From assembly GCA_036496425.1 (NCBI GenBank), contig DASXLG010000133.1, forward strand, positions 32,109 through 96,108: a stretch of DNA of 64,000 nt, in the 5' to 3' direction. Position 1 is the first letter of the stretch. Each line of letters opens with the position of its first letter. Made by a program: the position numbers and the translations under genes. This stretch comes from Terriglobia bacterium (lineage in GTDB: Bacteria > Acidobacteriota > Terriglobia > 20CM-2-55-15). Positions 60,293-64,000 of the stretch are shown piece by piece. Under the pieces are notes generated by a model. It searched no databases, was not told the origin of the DNA, and saw only the letters and a list, made by a program, of their open reading frames with translations.

Positions 60293-61290
60293 GGACGCAT
60301 ATCGACCTTCATCAGCAGGTAGGCAGAGAGGCAGGCAGCAGACAGTGTGCCGCACATGGTTGCCGCCGCCCATTCCAGCGTGACATGGCTCATCAACAAC
60401 GCTACGCCGCTGAGAAGGATTCCAATGATATAGGTTGTGACTGCCGTCTCGCGGACCGACAGTTTGCACCGGCGCAGGCGCAATGCAAAATGGTCGGGGC
60501 TGCCTTTCATCACGGGAATTCCGTTGTGCCAGCGAATCCACATCACCAGCGAGAGGTCAAAAAGCGGTATCCCGAGGATGAGCACCGGGCTCACGACGGC
60601 CAAGAGGTTTGCGCGTGTATATCCGGCATTCATGGAGAGGGCCGCCAGCATGAATCCAATGAAAAGACTTCCAGCGTCTCCCAGGTAAATCTTGGCCGGA
60701 AAGAAATTGTGGCGCAAAAAGCCGAGCACCGAACCCGCCAGGACGATACAGAGCAGGGCGACTGCGTTGCGGCCTGCCATGAAATTCGCAATCGCGATGG
60801 AAATCGCGGCGATCACTCCAACGCCTGAAGCCAGACCGTCGAGAATATCGATGATGTTCAGCGCGTTCGTCACGGCGACAATCCAGAAAACCGTCAACGG
60901 TATGGCGAACCAGAGGGGCAGAAAGTCGAGCTTGATGTAGGTCCCGGATTTGATGAGGACCAGCGCAGCCAGCGCCTGGCCCAGCAGCTTTTGAATGGGA
61001 GTCATGGCGCCGAAATCATCGAGCAGACCAACCATCAGAACGATGCTGCCCGACAGAAGCAGTCCCAGTGTCTCCTGACCGAAATCGGTGAACACGCCGA
61101 CGGTGAAGAGAAATGCGGCGAATACCGCCAGGCCGCCAAGATAAGGTACGGGATCCCTGTGTTTCTTCAGTTGGCCGTCCGGCGCGTCCACAATACCCAA
61201 CTGCAGCGCCGCCTTCCGCATCAAAGGCGTCCAGTAGAGGGCAAAAACAAAGCTGAGAACAAACGCTCCTGCGTATCGAATCGTCTCCAT
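60289..61290 (-). CDS. WecA/MraY-type glycosyl-1-phosphate transferase
   Basis: 333 residues from the ATG at 61290. Eleven or so membrane helices. Motifs: PVPYLGGLAVF, GLLDDFGAMTPIQKLLGQ (DD Mg2+ site), NALNIIDILDGLASGV (NxxNxxDGxDGL-like), AKIYLGDAGSLFIGF, and SPDHFALRL (HH loop variant). It transfers a sugar phosphate to undecaprenyl phosphate, starting a polysaccharide. Coupled to the flavoprotein gene downstream; together they suggest envelope polysaccharide synthesis. Confidence 0.93.
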   Translation of the reverse strand: METIRYAGAFVLSFVFALYWTPLMRKAALQLGIVDAPDGQLKKHRDPVPYLGGLAVFAAFLFTVGVFTDFGQETLGLLLSGSIVLMVGLLDDFGAMTPIQKLLGQALAALVLIKSGTYIKLDFLPLWFAIPLTVFWIVAVTNALNIIDILDGLASGVGVIAAISIAIANFMAGRNAVALLCIVLAGSVLGFLRHNFFPAKIYLGDAGSLFIGFMLAALSMNAGYTRANLLAVVSPVLILGIPLFDLSLVMWIRWHNGIPVMKGSPDHFALRLRRCKLSVRETAVTTYIIGILLSGVALLMSHVTLEWAAATMCGTLSAACLSAYLLMKVDMRP

Positions 61291-61395
61291 CACGCTACAC
61301 CTTCCCACAGAGGCATCGAGACGACAAATGGAAATTACGCTAAAAATTCAGGAACTTCAATTTGGCCTCGACAAGCGACAGCGGACGTTGTCCGC

Positions 61396-61644
61396 TGAAA
61401 TTTGGTCTCGAAGTCGTGCGCGGTATGTTCGTCGTGTGGCGGCAGACGCATGCCAGATACGGCCGCGCACCTGGTCGATCGTTGATTCCGGCGGTTTCCG
61501 TACAGCAATGGGTGCTCTCGCCGTTCGCGCTGCGTTACCGCGTCGCGTTTGACGGAGCGTTGCTGAACGAGGTGCTGGGAATCTTCGTCCGCGCCGTGTT
61601 CGGATCGCTGAAGCGGAGAGGGAATCGCTCGCCCAAAAATCGTG
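61396..61644 (+). pseudogene. IS91-type transposase remnant with a frameshift
   Basis: One frame gives SKSCAVCSSCGGRRMPDTAA followed by HLVDR and a stop. After a shift near 61482 another gives IPAVSVQQWVLSPFALRYRV and LLNEVLGIFVRAVFGSLKRR. Together they match the zinc-binding and following section of IS91-family transposases (C-x-x-C-GxRRMADTAAHLVD, VRQWVLSLPFPLRYRLA). The Y2 catalytic part is missing. Confidence 0.75.
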
Positions 61645-61720
61645 CGCCACCCGCTCCGCTATCCCTGCTGTGCCGCGTTATTCCCAGAACTGGACCAGAA
61701 AGCCGCTGACTTATCCGTGC

Positions 61721-61760
61721 CGTGGCCGACTGTGAACTGTGTGTGGCCGACTGATTACAT
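61721..61760 (+). repeat. 40-base repeat family F, copy 1
   Basis: CGTGGCCGACTGTGAACTGT then GTGTGGCCGACTGATTACAT. The second copy at 63695-63734 differs at few positions. Both follow truncated coding remnants, which suggests an end of a transposable element. Confidence 0.65.
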
Positions 61761-61913
61761 GCGCGTTATACGGCATTCTACAGGCACCACTTATCCTTCC
61801 TACACTTATCTATCCGATGCTTTTTCCCGCCGCAGCGCCGCCCTATCTTTTAGATTATTGGCAACGCGGGGGCAAAGCCGTAGGATCATTTGCGCCTACA
61901 GGGAGAAAAACAG

Positions 61914-62708
61914 ATGAAGTACGCCTTGATCATCTCTTTCATTGCGTTTGCAACGGCCCTTTCAGGCCGGCAAGTCGGCTTTGAGGCGGCTACAGTGAAA
62001 CCCGCGGCGACGAACGACCCGCAAAGCGGAGTCATGCGCGACAGCAGTCCGGGCCGAATCACCTACCGTAACATGACTTTGAGGGACCTGCTCTACCAAG
62101 CCTACGGAACCGGCCTCAGCACAGCGATGAACGTGAGCGGCGGGCCGGCGTGGATTGCTCGCGACCGTTTCACGATTGAAGCCGTCGCGCAGGGTAATCC
62201 CGACGATCGGCAATTCCGTCTGATGTTGCGGAAACTACTCGAGGAGAGATTTGCTGTTCAGACGCGTTGGGAAACTCGGCAGATCGATGTATACGCGCTT
62301 GTCCTCGATCGCGACGGCAAGCCGGGTTCCAAGCTCAAGACATGGGACGGCACCTGCGCGGGCGGCAGACCGCCCCGGGACTATGACGATCCGGCCATGC
62401 CCCGCTGCCCTGGCGCTTCCTTTCACCCTTCCGGTTTAATCCTGGAGGGCGCAACCATGGTCCCGCTGGCGGAAATGTTATCGACACAGCGGCGGCTGCT
62501 CGGCCGCATCGTGCAGGACCGCACGGGACTCACAGGCCGTTACAACATCGACCTACAGTTCGATTTCATCAACGCCAACCAGCCTGATGCGCCGGGGCCA
62601 TCGATCTTCACGGCGCTCAAGGAACAGTTGGATCTGAAGCTTGAGGCCGCAAAAGGACCTCTTGATGTTCTGGTCGTGGAGAATGCAAGCCCTCCCACGG
62701 AGAATTGA
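61914..62708 (+). CDS. TIGR03435 family protein, intact
   Basis: 264 residues from the ATG at 61914, with CAGGGAGAAAAACAG before it. Signal peptide to about residue 17. The family pattern is complete: FEAATVKPAATNDPQSG, YRNMTLRDLLYQAYGT, VSGGPAWIARDRFTIEAVAQ, LMLRKLLEERFAVQTRWETR, FHPSGLILEGATMVPLAEML, DRTGLTGRYNIDLQF, and the end LDVLVVENASPPTEN. This family is expanded in Solibacter-type acidobacteria, often beside blaI-like and M56 genes; function unknown. The broken relative at 6963-7476 lacks the second half. Confidence 0.92.
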   Translation: MKYALIISFIAFATALSGRQVGFEAATVKPAATNDPQSGVMRDSSPGRITYRNMTLRDLLYQAYGTGLSTAMNVSGGPAWIARDRFTIEAVAQGNPDDRQFRLMLRKLLEERFAVQTRWETRQIDVYALVLDRDGKPGSKLKTWDGTCAGGRPPRDYDDPAMPRCPGASFHPSGLILEGATMVPLAEMLSTQRRLLGRIVQDRTGLTGRYNIDLQFDFINANQPDAPGPSIFTALKEQLDLKLEAAKGPLDVLVVENASPPTEN

Positions 62709-62951
62709 TTCAATCGATGGAGATCACAGTAAGGATAGACAATTCAGACGGGCTGTGGCCAGTGTCGAGGGGCGTTTCGTGTCCGGTGAATCGCGTGTAA
62801 TGTAGAACGTTTTATATATCCGAGCGACGCGGCGAGCCATGCATTGGCTAAACACAAGATGTGGATAGCCGCGGCGGTTCCCTAAAAGCGCCTTGAACTG
62901 GGCTGCCCAGCCGCGGTCGCGGGCAACGTGCTTGATCCCGCATTCCCGGCC

Positions 62952-63524
62952 TTACAAATGGAAGAGCCGGTCGTAGATCTCCAACATTGGAACCGAGCAC
63001 TGAATCGACGGCAGGTCGAGAATGCCGTCCAGTTTTCGAATCTCCGACCGGCGCCATGGTCCTTCGGGCTGACGGACATAGTGTTCGATCCGGGGTTCGT
63101 GTTGAGCGACAAGTAAATAGTCCACGAGAGACGGTATCTTGCGATAGTGGGCAAACTTCGCATTGCGATCATAGGAGGCAGTGGATTCCGAAAGGACTTC
63201 AGCGATGACAACTGGATTGATCAGCGTGTCGACTTCGGCGTCTTCGAATTGCGCATCGCCGCGTACGACGCTGATGTCAGGGTAGGTATATAGCCCGGTG
63301 GCGGAGACTTTGGGCCTCATATCGCTGGCGTAAACCTCGCAGGACCTGCCTTTCAGGCGGAAGCGGAGCTCCGCCACAAAATTCGTGATGATAAGGTTGT
63401 GCTCGCGGCTTTCTCCGCTCATCGCCACCATATCCCCATCCAGATATTCACTTCGGACAGCGGCCTTACGTTCGAGCGATAGATACTCTTCAGGGTTCAG
63501 CCGATCCTTACGTTCAGAGGACAT
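62952..63524 (-). CDS. Uma2-family (DUF820) restriction-endonuclease-like protein, copy 2
   Basis: 190 residues. LNPEEYLSLERKAAVRSEYL, GDMVAMSGES, the metal-binding motif YPDISVVRGD...INPVVIAEVLSESTASYDRN (PD-x-E-x-K style) and AKFAHYRKIPSLVDYLLVAQ are all typical. The gene is shorter than copy 1 and from another branch of the family. Function unresolved. It lies between element scars. Confidence 0.88.
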   Translation of the reverse strand: MSSERKDRLNPEEYLSLERKAAVRSEYLDGDMVAMSGESREHNLIITNFVAELRFRLKGRSCEVYASDMRPKVSATGLYTYPDISVVRGDAQFEDAEVDTLINPVVIAEVLSESTASYDRNAKFAHYRKIPSLVDYLLVAQHEPRIEHYVRQPEGPWRRSEIRKLDGILDLPSIQCSVPMLEIYDRLFHL

Positions 63525-63653
63525 GGCGTCACTATATCAAAGCCAGGCAGCATTTCGCGACGCGCAGTGGCTGCCGGCGAGCCGGCAAGCCGCAGCCACG
63601 TTCCCAAGCTTGCCAGTTTCGAACAGGCGCTCGGCTTTGGCTATGATCGCCCT

Positions 63654-63695
63654 ATGAACGGGCGGGCTTTGTATATCGCGGCGTACGACGTCGCC
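63654..63695 (+). pseudogene. Possible N-terminal scrap of a Cas2-like gene
   Basis: An ATG at 63654 starts MNGRALYIAAYDVA, similar to the start of Cas2 proteins (M..LYIAAYDVsDp). The frame then runs into the family F repeat and stops. Fourteen residues are too few for a firm call, and no other cas gene or CRISPR array is in the window. Confidence 0.25.
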
Positions 63696-63734
63696 GTGGC
63701 CGACTGTGAACTGGGTATAGCCGGCTGATTACAT
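63695..63734 (+). repeat. 40-base repeat family F, copy 2
   Basis: CGTGGCCGACTGTGAACTGG then GTATAGCCGGCTGATTACAT, close to the copy at 61721-61760. It immediately follows the Cas2-like scrap. Confidence 0.65.
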
Positions 63735-63803
63735 TTCCGGGGGAAGGCATTCCCCCGGAAGGGGCACGCATTATTTTCCGGGGGGAAGGTATTCCGCCCG
63801 GAA
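63735..63803. repeat. Two tandem hairpins
   Basis: TTCCGGGGGAA (63735-63745) pairs exactly with TTCCCCCGGAA (63750-63760). A second, imperfect hairpin at 63776-63803 has the same plan. The repeat period is about 41 bases. The remaining sequence to 64000 shows no coding frame or RNA gene. Confidence 0.6.
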
Positions 63804-64000
63804 GGGGAATACACCAAACCTAGCTCGGAGTTTTCTCCGGGAGGACGGGATTCGGGCATGACGTCGGGGACGAATCCCGGCAGTGGTCATGATCAGGGAC
63901 AAGGGTGTTATCCGGTTCCGCTTTCGGGCTATGCAACTCCTCTTCAGTATTCACTGAAAACAAAACGTATCGATCAAAGCTGTGGCGCCGGTAATACTGG

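Noticed and set aside
61357..61709. Plus and minus strand frames upstream of the TIGR03435 gene as genes
   Set aside because: They are pieces of the frameshifted IS91-type transposase remnant or antisense to it.
63735..63803. CRISPR array suspected from tandem hairpins beside a Cas2-like start
   Set aside because: Only two units, both fully palindromic, with no unique spacers; it fits a tandem hairpin repeat better.
1..64000. tRNA or rRNA genes
   Set aside because: Looked for cloverleaf-like and conserved rRNA stretches in the gaps between genes and saw none; a covariance search would be needed to exclude them.

Overview
The window looks like a chromosomal segment of an uncultured or soil-type Acidobacteriota. 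This rests on gene content: two TIGR03435-family (Solibacter-type soil protein) genes, an Oar-like TonB-dependent receptor of about 1370 residues with an N-terminal carboxypeptidase-regulatory-like domain, a DUF6152 secreted protein, PEP-CTERM surface proteins, a PknB-type kinase fused to a TolB-like propeller, and two sets of complex I genes. No rRNA, tRNA or CRISPR array was seen. Many intergenic regions carry dispersed palindromic repeats.

Bases 1-11100 are accessory DNA. They hold a secreted protein cut by the window edge, a TPR/TonB-C protein, a transposase scar followed by a decayed NHLP-type RiPP precursor (leader, then a Cys-rich core in a shifted frame), two inverted copies of a two-gene secreted cassette (PEP-CTERM protein plus partner), an AAA ATPase, an aldo/keto reductase, a broken TIGR03435 gene, an orphan BlaI-type repressor with a double operator, and a CheB-like methylesterase.

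Bases 11100-20100 hold an envelope cluster: a TonB-dependent receptor, a DUF6152 protein, two related secreted proteins and a metallo-beta-lactamase-fold protein whose metal ligands are largely replaced. A winged-helix protein, a small exported protein and a SET-domain methyltransferase follow.

Bases 20200-42600 are a bioenergetic block. nuoCDHIJKLMN lies on the plus strand. A cytochrome c-like protein, a lipoprotein and the F0 genes atpZ-atpI-atpB-atpE follow. An alpha/beta hydrolase and a MITE-like element come next. A second, different complex I set (nuoAEHJKLMN) runs on the minus strand from a good sigma-70-like promoter. Neither set is complete within the window: nuoB, nuoF and nuoG are absent from both.

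Bases 42600-64000 hold a ThiS-ThiG fusion, an MFS transporter, two Uma2-type proteins, transposase scars, the kinase-propeller protein, DUF983 and YajQ proteins, an NtrY/NtrX-like pair, pilC-pilS-pilR, a flavin-dependent protoporphyrinogen oxidase/UDP-galactopyranose mutase-like protein with a WecA/MraY-type glycosyl transferase, a TIGR03435 gene, and a scarred right end. At least five dispersed repeat families, mostly strong hairpins, sit between these genes.
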